64,000 nt of DNA from Pandoraea communis (GTDB lineage: Bacteria; Pseudomonadota; Gammaproteobacteria; Burkholderiales; Burkholderiaceae). Below the pieces are notes generated by a model. The model ran no database searches. It saw only the letters and a program-made list of their open reading frames with translations, and had not been told where the DNA came from. Positions 19,681 to 29,064 of the stretch are shown here, piece after piece. The position numbers and the translations under genes were made by a program. The stretch's first letter is position 1. Every line of letters begins with the position of its first letter. The DNA lies in assembly GCF_902459745.1 (NCBI RefSeq), contig NZ_CABPSJ010000003.1:248001-312000 (forward strand), written 5' to 3'.

Positions 19681-20946
19681 ATGGCATCAACGAACTCCCT
19701 TCCTCTTCCCAGCGGCGTACCGGCCGGTAGCGTGCCGGCATCCAAGCTCCCGGCAGGTGTTGCACGCGGCACGCGCGAATATGCCGTCATCAGCCGAGCG
19801 CTCTTTTTCGGTGGTTTTTCGACGTTTGCGCAGTTGTATTGCATGCAGTCGCTGCTACCGCTGTTGACCACCACGTTCGGCATCACGCCAGCGCAAGCGA
19901 GCTGGTCGGTGTCGGCCGCCACGATGATGATGGCACTGGGTTTGCTCGTCACGTGCGTTGCGGCAGATCGCGTGAGCCGCAAGCGGATGATGACGATTGC
20001 GCTGCTTAGCTCGTCGGTGCTGACGCTCGCGAGTGCGTTCTCCACCAACTTCGAGACGCTTGTGATTCTCGGTGCTCTCAAAGGGTTGGCGCTCTCCGGA
20101 TTGCCGGCAATTGCGATGGCGTATCTGAGCGAGGAAATCGATCAGCGATCGCTTGGCATGTCGATGGGGCTGTACATCGGGGGCAACATCCTCGGCGGCA
20201 TGGCCGGACGCGTGCTTGCCGCATTCGTGGCGGACATGTTCTCGTGGCGCGTGTCGGTCGCGGTGATCGGGCTGGTGTGTCTGGCGATGGGGCTGGAGTT
20301 CGCTCGCAGCCTGCCGCATTCGCGCCGCTTTACCCCGCGTCATATGACCGTGCGCGACGCCCTCGGCCATGCACGTCGCCATCTGGGCGATCCGGCGCTG
20401 TTGGGGCTGTACTTGTTCGCCGGGCTGATGATGGGCAGCTTTGTCAGTGTCTACAACTATCTGGGCTTCCATCTGTCGGCATCGCCGTTCCATTTGCCGC
20501 ATGCCGCGATCGGCGCGATCTTCACGATGTATCTCATCGGCGTGGTCGGCTCGTTCATCGCCGGGCCGCTGTCGGATCGCGTGGGCCGCCCCCGCCTGTT
20601 GTGGGTGCTGGTGGCGTTGGCCTTCGTGGGACTCATCACCATGCTCTCCTCACAGGTGTTGGGGGTGGTGATCGGCTTGGCGATTTTCACGTTCGGCTTC
20701 TTCGGCGCGCATACCGTGGCCAGCAGTTGGGTGGGACGCCGCGCAACGGAAGGGCGGGCGATTGCCTCGGCACTGTACCTGTTCTTCTACTATCTGGGCT
20801 CGAGCCTCTTGGGCAGTTACTCTGGCGTGATGCTCAAGTCGCATGGCTGGCAGGGTGTCGTGGCGTTGCTCGCCGTAGCGGTGGTGTTGTCGCTTGCCGT
20901 TGCGATGGCCATGCGCCGCGCTTACGGCAGCGGTCAGCCGCGCTGA
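19681..20946 (+). CDS. MFS exporter, YnfM family
   Basis: 421 residues with 12 predicted membrane helices. Strong resemblance to E. coli YnfM as I know it: FGGFSTFAQLYCMQSLLPLL, the loop VAADRVSRKRMM, the AMAYLSEEI segment, SMGLYIGGNILGGMAGR and GFFGAHTVASSWVG. YnfM-type proteins are proton-driven small-molecule exporters, and arabinose efflux has been proposed for E. coli. The ATG at 19681 is chosen over one 48 bases upstream. A bidirectional terminator follows. Confidence 0.88.
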   Translation: MASTNSLPLPSGVPAGSVPASKLPAGVARGTREYAVISRALFFGGFSTFAQLYCMQSLLPLLTTTFGITPAQASWSVSAATMMMALGLLVTCVAADRVSRKRMMTIALLSSSVLTLASAFSTNFETLVILGALKGLALSGLPAIAMAYLSEEIDQRSLGMSMGLYIGGNILGGMAGRVLAAFVADMFSWRVSVAVIGLVCLAMGLEFARSLPHSRRFTPRHMTVRDALGHARRHLGDPALLGLYLFAGLMMGSFVSVYNYLGFHLSASPFHLPHAAIGAIFTMYLIGVVGSFIAGPLSDRVGRPRLLWVLVALAFVGLITMLSSQVLGVVIGLAIFTFGFFGAHTVASSWVGRRATEGRAIASALYLFFYYLGSSLLGSYSGVMLKSHGWQGVVALLAVAVVLSLAVAMAMRRAYGSGQPR

Positions 20947-20992
20947 TCTACGCGGACAACGCACACGCCGCACATCCCCGAGCGCCCACAAA

Positions 20993-21020
20993 ACAACAGC
21001 CACCCGAGGGTGGCTGTTGT
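20993..21020. terminator. Bidirectional hairpin terminator
   Basis: ACAACAGCCACCC (20993-21005) pairs with GGGTGGCTGTTGT (21008-21020). It lies between the convergent MFS and RidA genes. T-rich flanks are weak, but the 13-base stem is strong. Confidence 0.7.
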
Positions 21021-21073
21021 CATTGGGTGTGCGAGGATGGCCGCGACGCGGCGCATCTCACACGGCGCTGTCG

Positions 21074-21529
21074 TTACGCGAGTTCGGCGATCAGCTCGAT
21101 CTCGACGCACGCGCCCAGCGGAATCTGCGCGACGCCAAAGGCCGAACGCGCATGCTTGCCGGCGTCGCCGAACACTTCCGCGATCAGTTCCGATGCGCCG
21201 TTCGTGACCAGATGCTGATCGGTGAATTCCTGCGTCGAGTTGACGAGGCTCATCAGCTTCACAACGCGCTTGACCTTGTTCAGGTCGCCCGTGTGGGCGT
21301 GCAGCGTGGCGATCAGCTCGATGGCGACGGCACGGGCGGCAGCCTTACCCTCGTCGACGCTGACGTCTTTGCCGAGCTTGCCGGTCCAGACCTTGCCGTC
21401 CTTCTTGGGCAGATGGCCCGAGAGGAATACGGTATTGCCGGTTTGTGCGCTCATCACGTAGGCGGCCGCAGGGGCGCCGGCGCTCGGCAGTTCAATACCC
21501 AGTTGCTTCAGTTTGTCGTAGACGGACAT
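21074..21529 (-). CDS. RidA-family protein (YjgF/YER057c/UK114)
   Basis: 151-residue member of the RidA superfamily (RutC/TdcF-like subgroup). It has the N-terminal SVYDKLKQLGIELP, VFLSGHLPKKDG and the C-terminal HARSAFGVAQIPLGACVEIELIAEL. The conserved Arg is in the ARSAFGV block. Archetypal RidA deaminates reactive enamines from PLP enzymes. It is encoded beside a PLP-dependent aminotransferase on the same strand, a fitting partner. Confidence 0.88.
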   Translation of the reverse strand: MSVYDKLKQLGIELPSAGAPAAAYVMSAQTGNTVFLSGHLPKKDGKVWTGKLGKDVSVDEGKAAARAVAIELIATLHAHTGDLNKVKRVVKLMSLVNSTQEFTDQHLVTNGASELIAEVFGDAGKHARSAFGVAQIPLGACVEIELIAELA

Positions 21530-21681
21530 GTACGGCTTCCTTGCAGATGCGTTGAATCGGACCGATCGATCGGTCGGACAGGTCGGTATGAGGCTGGTGC
21601 GGCGACTTGCGCCAGACGCGCCGTCGATCGCCGGCCCGAATTCCCTTCAGGCCGGCAGATAAGACGCGCTGGGCAGACGAT

Positions 21682-22872
21682 TCAGGCGGCGCGACGCGTG
21701 AGCGCTTCGGCGACGAGGGCGCCAAGGCGCGCAACGCCCGCCTCGATCTTCTCGGGCGGCACGGTGACAAACGACAGCCGCAGCGTATTCGATTGCGGCG
21801 TGCCAACGTAGAAAGGCGCACCGGGCACGAACGCCACATTCTGCGCAATCGCTTTGTCCAGCAACTGCATGGTGTCGATGCCGGCGGGCAATGTCAACCA
21901 GATGAACATTCCGCCTGCCGGCGTCGTCCAGGTGGCGTCAGCCGGCATATGCTTTGCCAGCGAGGCGAGCATCGCCTTGGCCTGTGCCGCGTAGAGCTTG
22001 CGGATCGACGGGATGTGCGTATCGAGGAAGCCGTCTTTCACCACTTCGTACACGATGCGTTGCGTGAGGCCCGGCGTGTGCAGATCGGCGGCCTGTTTGG
22101 CCTGCACGAGCTTGGAAATCACGGCCTGCGGGCCGATGATGAAGCCGAGCCGCAATCCCGGCGCGAGGACCTTCGAGAACGAACCCATATACAGCACGTG
22201 CTCAGGGGCGAGCGACATGAGACTGGGCAGACGCTGTCCTTCGTAGTCGAGTTCGCCGTACGGATCGTCTTCGATGATCGCCAGGCCGGCCCGCTTGGCA
22301 ACGGCGGCCAGCGCCTCGCGGCGCGCCATGGACAAACGGCGCCCGGTCGGGTTCTGGAAGTTCGGCATAGCGTACAGAAAGCGTGCGCCATCGACGATCT
22401 CGGGCGTGAGCGCTTCGGGCAGCAGGCCTTGGTCGTCGGTCGGCACCGGCACGTACTTCGGCGCGAACAGCGAGAACGATTGCAGCGCGCCCAGATAGCT
22501 CGGCGCTTCCACCAGTACGCGGCTACCTTCATCGATGAAGATCTTGCCGATGAGGTCGAGGCCTTGTTGCGAGCCAGTCGTTATCAGGATGTTCTCGGGA
22601 ACGAGCGTCAGGCCGTCGCGCGAGTAACGCTTGGCGATCCACTCACGCAGCGGCGCGAAGCCTTCGGTGGGGCTGTATTGCAGCGCAGCCTGCGGCGATT
22701 CGGTCAGTACGTGCTCGGCAGCGGCACGCATTTGGGCGATGGGGAAGGTGGCGGGGGAGGGCAGGCCGCCGGCGAACGAAATGACTTCGGGGCGTTCGGT
22801 GACCTTCAGAATTTCGCGAATGGCCGAGCTGGTCAGATTGCGGGCACGTTCGGAATATTGCCAATCATGCAT
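21682..22872 (-). CDS. PLP-dependent aminotransferase, fold type I (2-aminoadipate/MocR-like without HTH)
   Basis: 396 residues. N-terminal ISFAGGLPSPATFP, the cofactor pocket LITTGSQQGLDLIGKI and MPNFQNPTGRRLS, and the PLP lysine in GSFSKVLAPGLRLGFI are the features of the LysN / 2-aminoadipate and valine-pyruvate-type aminotransferases. The true substrate is not evident. The ATG at 22872 gives the family-like start MHDWQYSERARNLTSSAI. RidA lies about 150 bases downstream and an EamA exporter about 140 bases upstream on the same strand. Confidence 0.85.
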   Translation of the reverse strand: MHDWQYSERARNLTSSAIREILKVTERPEVISFAGGLPSPATFPIAQMRAAAEHVLTESPQAALQYSPTEGFAPLREWIAKRYSRDGLTLVPENILITTGSQQGLDLIGKIFIDEGSRVLVEAPSYLGALQSFSLFAPKYVPVPTDDQGLLPEALTPEIVDGARFLYAMPNFQNPTGRRLSMARREALAAVAKRAGLAIIEDDPYGELDYEGQRLPSLMSLAPEHVLYMGSFSKVLAPGLRLGFIIGPQAVISKLVQAKQAADLHTPGLTQRIVYEVVKDGFLDTHIPSIRKLYAAQAKAMLASLAKHMPADATWTTPAGGMFIWLTLPAGIDTMQLLDKAIAQNVAFVPGAPFYVGTPQSNTLRLSFVTVPPEKIEAGVARLGALVAEALTRRAA

Positions 22873-23015
22873 GATGGTCTCGCTTTGAGGATGCGGCCTT
22901 TCTGAGCGGCCGCGAGTATCGGGCGTTGCGCGTGCCGGGCACGTGGGGGCAAGCGCAAAACGCCGGGGGGGCAGACGCGCCGCGGTGCAGGGATCACATG
23001 CACCGCGACGTGCCT

Positions 23016-23912
23016 TCAGACCGGTTTGCTCGTGAGTCGCGAGGCGCCGATCTTCATGTTTTTGCCGAGTGCGATGGTCAGTACGACGCCGGCGGCGAAC
23101 AGCCACGTTGCCGTGTCGACCTGTTCGCCGAAAAAGAGGGCGGACAGCGCAATCGTGAAGAAAATCTGAAGCAATTGTACTTGGCCCACGCGCGCGATCC
23201 CGCCCATGGCGAGACCGGCATACCAAGCGAAAAAGCCGATGAATTGAGAGAAGAGGGTGACGTAGGCAAACGCGCCCCAGGCTTTGCCGCTCACAGGCCA
23301 CGGTTGCTGCCACGCGAGCCAGCCCACTGGCAGCACCAGCACCGGCGCACACACCACGAGCGCCCAGCAGATCACCTGCCAGCCACCCATCTCGCGAGCG
23401 AGCTTGCCGCCTTCGGCATACCCGAGGGCGCCGATCACCACGGCGAGCAGCATCAGGCCGTCGGCCGCGTGCAGACTGCCGCCTCCGGCGCGCAGTGCGA
23501 ACGCAATCACCAGCGCGCTGCCAGCGAGCGCAAAGACCCAGAAGCCGCGCGACGGCCGTTCACCGCCGAGCCAATAGGCGTAAATCGCGACGAAAAACGG
23601 CTGCAAGCCGTTGACCACCGCGCCGTGCGACGCCGGAATCGTCTGCATCGCCCATGCAGAGAACACGGGGAACGCGACGATCACGCCCAGCGAGGTGATG
23701 GCAAGACTCTTGAGTTGCGGCAGCGTGGGCCACGGTTCCCGGCGCCACCAGAGCAGGGCGCCCGCGAAAACGGCGGCAACCAGCGCACGTCCCAGTCCGT
23801 TGAGCAGTGGATTGACTTCCGCGACGACGATACGCGTCATCGGCAACGTCAGACTGAAGATCAGCACGCCGATCAGCCCGATCAGCATGCCCCGGGATTC
23901 GCGCGAATTCAT
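23016..23912 (-). CDS. EamA/DMT-family transporter
   Basis: 298 residues with ten predicted membrane helices in two EamA repeats, beginning GMLIGLIGVLIFSLTLPMTR; the second repeat starts near LMLLAVVIGALGYAEGG. DMT proteins of this kind commonly export amino acids or other metabolites. Its position upstream of an aminotransferase on the same strand suggests amino-acid traffic, but that is inference. Start chosen at 23912; the longer upstream frame lacks family-like sequence. Confidence 0.85.
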   Translation of the reverse strand: MNSRESRGMLIGLIGVLIFSLTLPMTRIVVAEVNPLLNGLGRALVAAVFAGALLWWRREPWPTLPQLKSLAITSLGVIVAFPVFSAWAMQTIPASHGAVVNGLQPFFVAIYAYWLGGERPSRGFWVFALAGSALVIAFALRAGGGSLHAADGLMLLAVVIGALGYAEGGKLAREMGGWQVICWALVVCAPVLVLPVGWLAWQQPWPVSGKAWGAFAYVTLFSQFIGFFAWYAGLAMGGIARVGQVQLLQIFFTIALSALFFGEQVDTATWLFAAGVVLTIALGKNMKIGASRLTSKPV

Positions 23913-23997
23913 GGTGTTGCCTCGTGTATCTCGTTCTCGGTTGTCCGCCCGGCAGGCATTGTGCCGGGCGCTCGGTGTCACTGGGTGTTGCCCGGCC

Positions 23998-24684
23998 CTA
24001 GCGCAGCGTGCGCGGCCCTTCGGGCGTATCGATTTCTGCTGCGAGCGACGGCTCGACCAGTGTGGCTTCGACATTGACGAGGGTGTCCGCGCCAAGCCAT
24101 TGCAATTGTTCATTGATCGCTGTCGCCTGCGGATGGAAGCCGCGCAATAACGTGACGGCACAATCGGCGCTGGGCAGCATGTCGGCCGGGTGCTGCGGGG
24201 AGTCCCATTGGATCAGCGTCGGCAGTACACCGTGTCCAGCGCCTTGCCATGCGGGCAGGCTGCCGTCGTCGGGTACGCCGATCTGCCAGGTCAGCGCGCC
24301 GCGTTGCATTTCGATGACCGGCGCCAGCCGCTGCGGATATTGCGCCTGCCAGCGCGGCAGCGAGCGCGGACGGTCCACCCGGGCCACCCAATGCGCCAGA
24401 TACGGTCCACGGGCGAGACGGGCCTGAACAGCCTCGTCGTCGAGCCCGAACCAGCGCGCACGGCCGGGCGGCGGGGCGTCCGGATCGATGGCGATGATCT
24501 CCAGATAGGCGCCGCCCCACAGCCCTAGCAAACTGTTATGCGTGCCCATGCGTGCGTGCTTGCCGCCACGCTGTGGCACAACGTCCGTCAGGCCGAGTTG
24601 CTCGATGACATGGGCTTCGCCCGCCTCCAGCGTTTGCGCGGCAACGACGAGATGATCCAGTTTCAGGGCGTGAGGTGCAGACAT
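23998..24684 (-). CDS. Glyoxalase-like (VOC superfamily) protein
   Basis: 228 residues with a single glyoxalase_3-like domain: LDHLVVAAQTLEAGEAHVIEQLG, a HxRMGTHNSLLGLWGGAYLEII block and later repeats of beta-alpha-beta strands. His11, the TH of GTHN and Glu in YLEII could form a metal site. The substrate is unknown. It lies 85 bases upstream of the EamA gene on the same strand. Confidence 0.78.
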   Translation of the reverse strand: MSAPHALKLDHLVVAAQTLEAGEAHVIEQLGLTDVVPQRGGKHARMGTHNSLLGLWGGAYLEIIAIDPDAPPPGRARWFGLDDEAVQARLARGPYLAHWVARVDRPRSLPRWQAQYPQRLAPVIEMQRGALTWQIGVPDDGSLPAWQGAGHGVLPTLIQWDSPQHPADMLPSADCAVTLLRGFHPQATAINEQLQWLGADTLVNVEATLVEPSLAAEIDTPEGPRTLR

Positions 24685-24758
24685 AGTGGGTTCGGGCGAT
24701 AAAACCGATAGCTTACTCCGCGTCGTTCGTCGCCTTGTGCCTTTAACGGGTCATCGAT

Positions 24759-25124
24759 TCATCCGCGCGAGAGCCGCGCCACCGTCCGATTGGCCACACG
24801 CGCCGCCAGATCGCGCAACGCGAGGCGCCAGCCGAGGCGTCCGCCCGCACGACGGGCCGGCTTGTCGGCCAGCGGCGAGAGCGTCTTCGCCGGCTGACTC
24901 ACGCGCAGGCGCACGCCATCCTGCCATGTGCCGAGCCACACCCGCTGACCGTGGCGAATCTCGAAGCTCTCGCCGGCCCGCAGCCAGTGGTCGGCGGGCT
25001 CGCCTTCCACGGTCAGCCACAACACGCCCTGCAGCACCTGAAGCGATTGTGGCAACTCGGCAGCCGGACTCTGCCAGAAGACAGTCCGTTCCCGGTCCAG
25101 TTCGAAGAGTCGGATTTCACGCAT
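24759..25124 (-). CDS. DUF2917-family protein
   Basis: 121 residues with a cupin-like beta domain at 1-85. The pattern LQVLQGVLWLTVEGEPADHWLRAGESFEIRHGQRVWLG is typical of DUF2917. The Arg-rich C-terminal tail (85-121) is probably unstructured. The ATG at 25124 is preferred over a longer frame that would run through the operator repeats upstream. It is divergent from a MocR-type regulator, and the two probably share control. Confidence 0.75.
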   Translation of the reverse strand: MREIRLFELDRERTVFWQSPAAELPQSLQVLQGVLWLTVEGEPADHWLRAGESFEIRHGQRVWLGTWQDGVRLRVSQPAKTLSPLADKPARRAGGRLGWRLALRDLAARVANRTVARLSRG

Positions 25125-25163
25125 AGCGGTCTCCAGTTGAGGAGACACTTTATCGTTTAACTC

Positions 25164-25241
25164 CGGTACAGTACCGGTACAGATGTCAATGAAATTTTCG
25201 GTACAGTTCGGGATTGACAGGGAATTTGGCTGGCGTAGAGT
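25164..25241. promoter_or_regulatory. Three CGGTACAG direct repeats with a promoter, likely MocR operator
   Basis: CGGTACAG occurs at 25164-25171, 25175-25182 and 25199-25206, in the same orientation. A plus-strand promoter TTGACA (25214-25219) with a 16-base spacer to TAGAGT (25236-25241) follows. MocR/GabR/PdxR proteins are known to bind short direct repeats near their own divergent promoters, so autoregulation plus control of the DUF2917 gene is likely. Confidence 0.6.
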
Positions 25242-25314
25242 GGCGAGCCATGAGCGGCAATGGGCAGACACTTCGGTAGTGAGGTGCCGTCAGCCGGGCA
25301 GAGGTGGACAGACG

Positions 25315-26757
25315 ATGACGACGAACCATATTTCTCCGTTGGCGCTGGCGGACAACGCCGCGCTCGACACCGCACGCATGACGCTCGTCGACCAGCTCGT
25401 GCACTGGGCGAGTCTGCGCATCGAGGAGCGAGTATTTCTGCCGGGCATGCGCATGCCGTCGATCCGTTCGCTCGCGGAAGACAAACGCGTGTCGCGCTTT
25501 TCTGTCGTCGAGGCGTACGAGCGGCTGGTTGCGCAGGGGTATCTCGAGGCACGCCGCGGTTCGGGGTTCTACGTGCGTGAGCGGCCCGTGATGCCGCCGC
25601 AGAACGCCGCTGTACCGATGGTGGCAAAGGGCCCCATCGACGTGGCCTGGCTCGTGCGCAGCATGCTGCACTCGGTGGCGCCGGAGCGCGGTCCCGGCAT
25701 GGGCTATCTGCCGCCGGGCTGGCTCGACGCCGACATGATGACGTCGGCCATGCGTTCCATGAGCCGTCAGTCGAGTGCGCATCTGCTGCAAACCGGCAAT
25801 CCGCACGGCTTCCTGCCGTTGCGTGTTCAACTTCAAACGCAACTCGCGGAACTCGAAATCGGCGCACGGCCCGAGCAGATCGTGCTGACGTCCGGCATTA
25901 CGCAGGCGGTGGATTTTCTGCTGCGTCTGTACGTGCGCGCGGGCGATACCGTGCTGGTGGGAGATCCGGCCTGGTTCGTGATGTTCGGCCGCATTGCGTC
26001 GCAAGACGCCCATACCGTTGGCGTGCCGTACACGCCGGACGGGATGGATATGCAGGCACTGGAGCGTCTGGTGCAGCAGCATCGCCCCAAGTTGCTGATC
26101 ATCAATTCGATTCTTCAGAATCCGACCGGCACGTCGCTGACGCCGGCGCGCGCTTTCCAGATTCTGCGTCTGGCGGAGCAGTACGACTTCATGGTGCTCG
26201 AAGACGACATCTACTGCGACCTGTGCCCGCCGCACCAGCAAGTGGCGCGTCTGGCGAGCCTCGATCAGCTCAAGCGAGTGATCTACCTGGGCAGCTTCTC
26301 GAAGACCCTTGCCGCGAATCTGCGCGTGGCGTTTGTGGCGTGTTCCCCCGAGTTGGCGAAGACCTTCATCGATCACAAGATGCTGTCGGGGTCGACCACC
26401 CCGGAGATCAACGAACGGATCGTCTACAAGGCGCTCACCGAGGGGCATTACCGGCGTCACGTGGAGCGGTTGCGCTCGCGTCTCGACGACGTGCGCGACA
26501 ACACGCGGCGGCATCTCGAGCGCATCGGCCTGCGTATGTTCGGCGATCCGACCTCCGGCATGTTCCTCTGGGTCGACACCGGCGTCGATACCAGTGCGGT
26601 GGCCGCTGCCGGGCACGAAGCGGGTTTCCTGTTTGCGCCGGGGGCATTGTTCTCGCCGCGTCAGACGCCGAGTACGTGGATGCGTATGAACGTCGCCTGC
26701 TCCAGCGATCCCGCCATGCTGACATTCCTCTCGCGACAGCTCGAACTGGCCGCCTGA
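25315..26757 (+). CDS. MocR-type regulator (GntR HTH fused to aminotransferase domain)
   Basis: 480 residues. An N-terminal GntR winged helix (about 20-90: VFLPGMRMPSIRSLAEDKRVSRFSVVEAYERL) is joined by a linker to a fold-type I aminotransferase domain (about 130-480). The PLP-binding lysine is in YLGSFSKTLAANLRVAFVA. MocR regulators use PLP adducts as effectors; targets include pyridoxine or GABA genes in other bacteria. Here the neighbours (DUF2917 divergent) do not reveal a pathway. The ATG at 25315 follows an A/G-rich ribosome-binding region. Confidence 0.88.
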   Translation: MTTNHISPLALADNAALDTARMTLVDQLVHWASLRIEERVFLPGMRMPSIRSLAEDKRVSRFSVVEAYERLVAQGYLEARRGSGFYVRERPVMPPQNAAVPMVAKGPIDVAWLVRSMLHSVAPERGPGMGYLPPGWLDADMMTSAMRSMSRQSSAHLLQTGNPHGFLPLRVQLQTQLAELEIGARPEQIVLTSGITQAVDFLLRLYVRAGDTVLVGDPAWFVMFGRIASQDAHTVGVPYTPDGMDMQALERLVQQHRPKLLIINSILQNPTGTSLTPARAFQILRLAEQYDFMVLEDDIYCDLCPPHQQVARLASLDQLKRVIYLGSFSKTLAANLRVAFVACSPELAKTFIDHKMLSGSTTPEINERIVYKALTEGHYRRHVERLRSRLDDVRDNTRRHLERIGLRMFGDPTSGMFLWVDTGVDTSAVAAAGHEAGFLFAPGALFSPRQTPSTWMRMNVACSSDPAMLTFLSRQLELAA

Positions 26758-26881
26758 ACGGTCGGAAGACGGCCCGCCGGCCGGCCTGGCGGATGGCCCC
26801 GACAGCCCCGGATTCCGACGGGGCCCGCTGCAATTTTCCGTATCTTCGCGCAACTCGCACCGAAATAACCCTGCTGGCGGC

Positions 26882-26910
26882 CTTGAAATGCCGGCTGCCT
26901 GTCCCTATGT
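26882..26910 (+). promoter_or_regulatory. Sigma-32-type heat-shock promoter upstream of htpG
   Basis: CTTGAAA (26882-26888) and CCCTATGT (26903-26910) are close to the RpoH consensus CTTGAAA / CCCCATNT, with 15 bases between CTTGAA and the -10 element. It lies about 100 bases before htpG, which is a RpoH regulon gene in other proteobacteria. Confidence 0.7.
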
Positions 26911-27012
26911 TCCGATCTGTACCGTCGTTTTGGCAGCGCGCGCGCAAGTGCGCCGGGCGGCGGTCAGCGTCGATATTCCATTCATCTCACCGATTCATGA
27001 GGGTTCCCGACC

Positions 27013-28899
27013 ATGGCGCAAGAAACCATGAGCTTTCAGGCAGAAGTCAAACAGCTTCTGCAACTGATGATTCATTCGCTGTACAGCAACAAGGAAATCT
27101 TCCTGCGCGAATTGATCTCCAACGCGTCGGACGCCGCTGACAAGCTTCGCTTCGAGGCCATCAACAACGCTGCGCTGTACGAGCAGGATCCGGAACTCAA
27201 GATTCGCGTGTCGTTCGACAAGAACGCCCGCACCGTCACCATCGAGGACAACGGCATCGGCATGAGCCGCGAGGAAGCGATCTCGCATCTCGGCACGATC
27301 GCCAAGTCCGGCACCAAGGAGTTCTTCTCGCGCCTGTCGGGCGATCAGCAGAAGGACGCCGCGCTCATCGGCCAGTTCGGCGTGGGCTTCTACTCGGGCT
27401 TCATCGTCGCCGACCGTATGACGGTCGAATCGCGCCGCGCCGGTTTGCCGGCGTCGGAAGGCGTGCGCTGGTCGTCGACCGGCGAGGGCGACTTCTCGGT
27501 CGAGACCATCGAGCGTGCCCCGCGCGGCACGGCCATCACGCTGCACCTGCGCGAAGGCGAAGACGAACTGCTCTCGTCGTGGCAACTTCAATCGATCATC
27601 CGCAAGTATTCCGATCACATTTCGCTGCCGATCGTCATGCGCGGCGAGACGTGGGACGAAGAGAAGAAGGAGATGGTGCCCGCCGAGACGGATGAGACCG
27701 TCAATCAGGCAAGCGCGCTGTGGACACGCAGCAAGAGCGAGATCAGCGACGAGCAGTACACGCAGTTCTACCAGCACATCGCTCACGACATGCAGGCCCC
27801 GCTGGCCTGGACGCACAACCGTGTCGAAGGCCGCAGCGAATATACGCAATTGCTGTATGTGCCGGGCCACGCCCCTTACGATCTGTGGGATCGCAATTCG
27901 CAAGGCGGCCTGAAGCTGTACGTCAAGCGCGTGTTCATCATGGACGACGCGGATCAACTGCTGCCGAACTATCTGCGCTTCGTGCGCGGGGTGGTGGACT
28001 CGGCCGATCTGCCGCTGAACGTCTCGCGCGAAATCTTGCAGGAAAGCCGCGATGTGAAGGCGATCCGGGAAGGCTGTGCGAAGCGCGTGCTCAGTCTGCT
28101 CGAAGACCTGGCAGAGAACCAGCAAGACAAGTACACGCAGTTCTGGGGCGCGTTCGGTCAGGTGCTCAAGGAAGGCACGGGCGAAGATCATGCAAACCGA
28201 GAGCGCATTGCCAAGCTGCTGCGTTTTGCCAGCACACATAACGACTCGGCCGAGCAAAGCGTATCGTTGGCCGACTACGTCAGCCGGATGAAAGCAGGTC
28301 AGGACAAGATCTACTACGTCACGGCCGAAAGCTGGGTGGCGGCAAGCCACAGCCCGCATCTGGAAGTCTTCCGCAAGAAGGGCGTGGAAGTGCTGCTGCT
28401 CACCGATCGCGTGGACGAATGGATGCTCTCGTACGTGCATGAGTTCGACGGCAAGGCACTCGTGAGCGTGGCGCGTGGCGATCTGGATCTGGGCGCGCTC
28501 GAGGATGCCGGCGAGAAGGCGGCACAGGAAAAGACCAGCGACGACCTTAAGCCGCTTGTCGAGAAGATGAAGGAAGTGCTCGGCGATAAGGCTAAGGACG
28601 TGCGCGTGACGTTCCGTCTGACCGATTCGCCGTCGTGCCTGGTGTCGGACGAGAACGATATGAGCGGCACGCTCCAGCGTTTGATGAAGGCGGCCGGGCA
28701 GAAGATGCCGGAATTCCGTCCGATTCTCGAAATCAACCCGGAGCATGCGCTGATTCAGCGCCTCAAGGCGGATAGCGCCGATCTCTCCGACTGGACCGAA
28801 CTGCTGTTCGATCAGGCGTTGCTTGCCGAAGGTGGCAGCCTCGAAGATCCGGCCGCGTTTGTGAAGCGTACCAACGCGCTGCTGCTCGCCGCACGTTAA
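27013..28899 (+). CDS. htpG: Chaperone HtpG (Hsp90)
   Basis: 628-residue ATP-dependent dimeric chaperone. The N-terminal GHKL ATPase domain contains [14 protein letters not shown], the [12 protein letters not shown] nucleotide lid region and [17 protein letters not shown]. The middle domain has the catalytic Arg region in [17 protein letters not shown]. The C-terminal dimerisation domain follows, without the eukaryotic MEEVD tail, as is normal for bacteria. A heat-shock-like promoter lies upstream and a strong terminator downstream. Confidence 0.97.
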   Translation: MAQETMSFQAEVKQLLQLMIHSLYSNKEIFLRELISNASDAADKLRFEAINNAALYEQDPELKIRVSFDKNARTVTIEDNGIGMSREEAISHLGTIAKSGTKEFFSRLSGDQQKDAALIGQFGVGFYSGFIVADRMTVESRRAGLPASEGVRWSSTGEGDFSVETIERAPRGTAITLHLREGEDELLSSWQLQSIIRKYSDHISLPIVMRGETWDEEKKEMVPAETDETVNQASALWTRSKSEISDEQYTQFYQHIAHDMQAPLAWTHNRVEGRSEYTQLLYVPGHAPYDLWDRNSQGGLKLYVKRVFIMDDADQLLPNYLRFVRGVVDSADLPLNVSREILQESRDVKAIREGCAKRVLSLLEDLAENQQDKYTQFWGAFGQVLKEGTGEDHANRERIAKLLRFASTHNDSAEQSVSLADYVSRMKAGQDKIYYVTAESWVAASHSPHLEVFRKKGVEVLLLTDRVDEWMLSYVHEFDGKALVSVARGDLDLGALEDAGEKAAQEKTSDDLKPLVEKMKEVLGDKAKDVRVTFRLTDSPSCLVSDENDMSGTLQRLMKAAGQKMPEFRPILEINPEHALIQRLKADSADLSDWTELLFDQALLAEGGSLEDPAAFVKRTNALLLAAR

Positions 28900-28919
28900 T
28901 CGCAATCATCGCGTAGTTC

Positions 28920-28958
28920 AAAGGCCCCCGCGTCGACATGTCGCGGGGGCCTTTGTAT
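28920..28958 (+). terminator. Rho-independent terminator of htpG
   Basis: AAAGGCCCCCGCG (28920-28932) pairs with CGCGGGGGCCTTT (28942-28954), followed by GTATTTT. It is 20 bases after the htpG stop. Confidence 0.88.
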
Positions 28959-29064
28959 TTTCGGTGAGCCTCCTGCTGGCCGGGTCGCAGTGGATTTCCC
29001 GCGTCGGGGGACGGCCGTTTTGTGCACGGCACGCCGTCGCGCAGCGCCTTTATAATGCCGAGCC

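Noticed and set aside
26995-28905. A 636-codon open frame on the minus strand opposite htpG
   Set aside because: It is the antisense shadow of HtpG, arising from high G+C codon bias, with no family likeness or ribosome-binding site. Similar long antisense frames over uup, parE, parC, phrB, iscS and hscA were rejected for the same reason.
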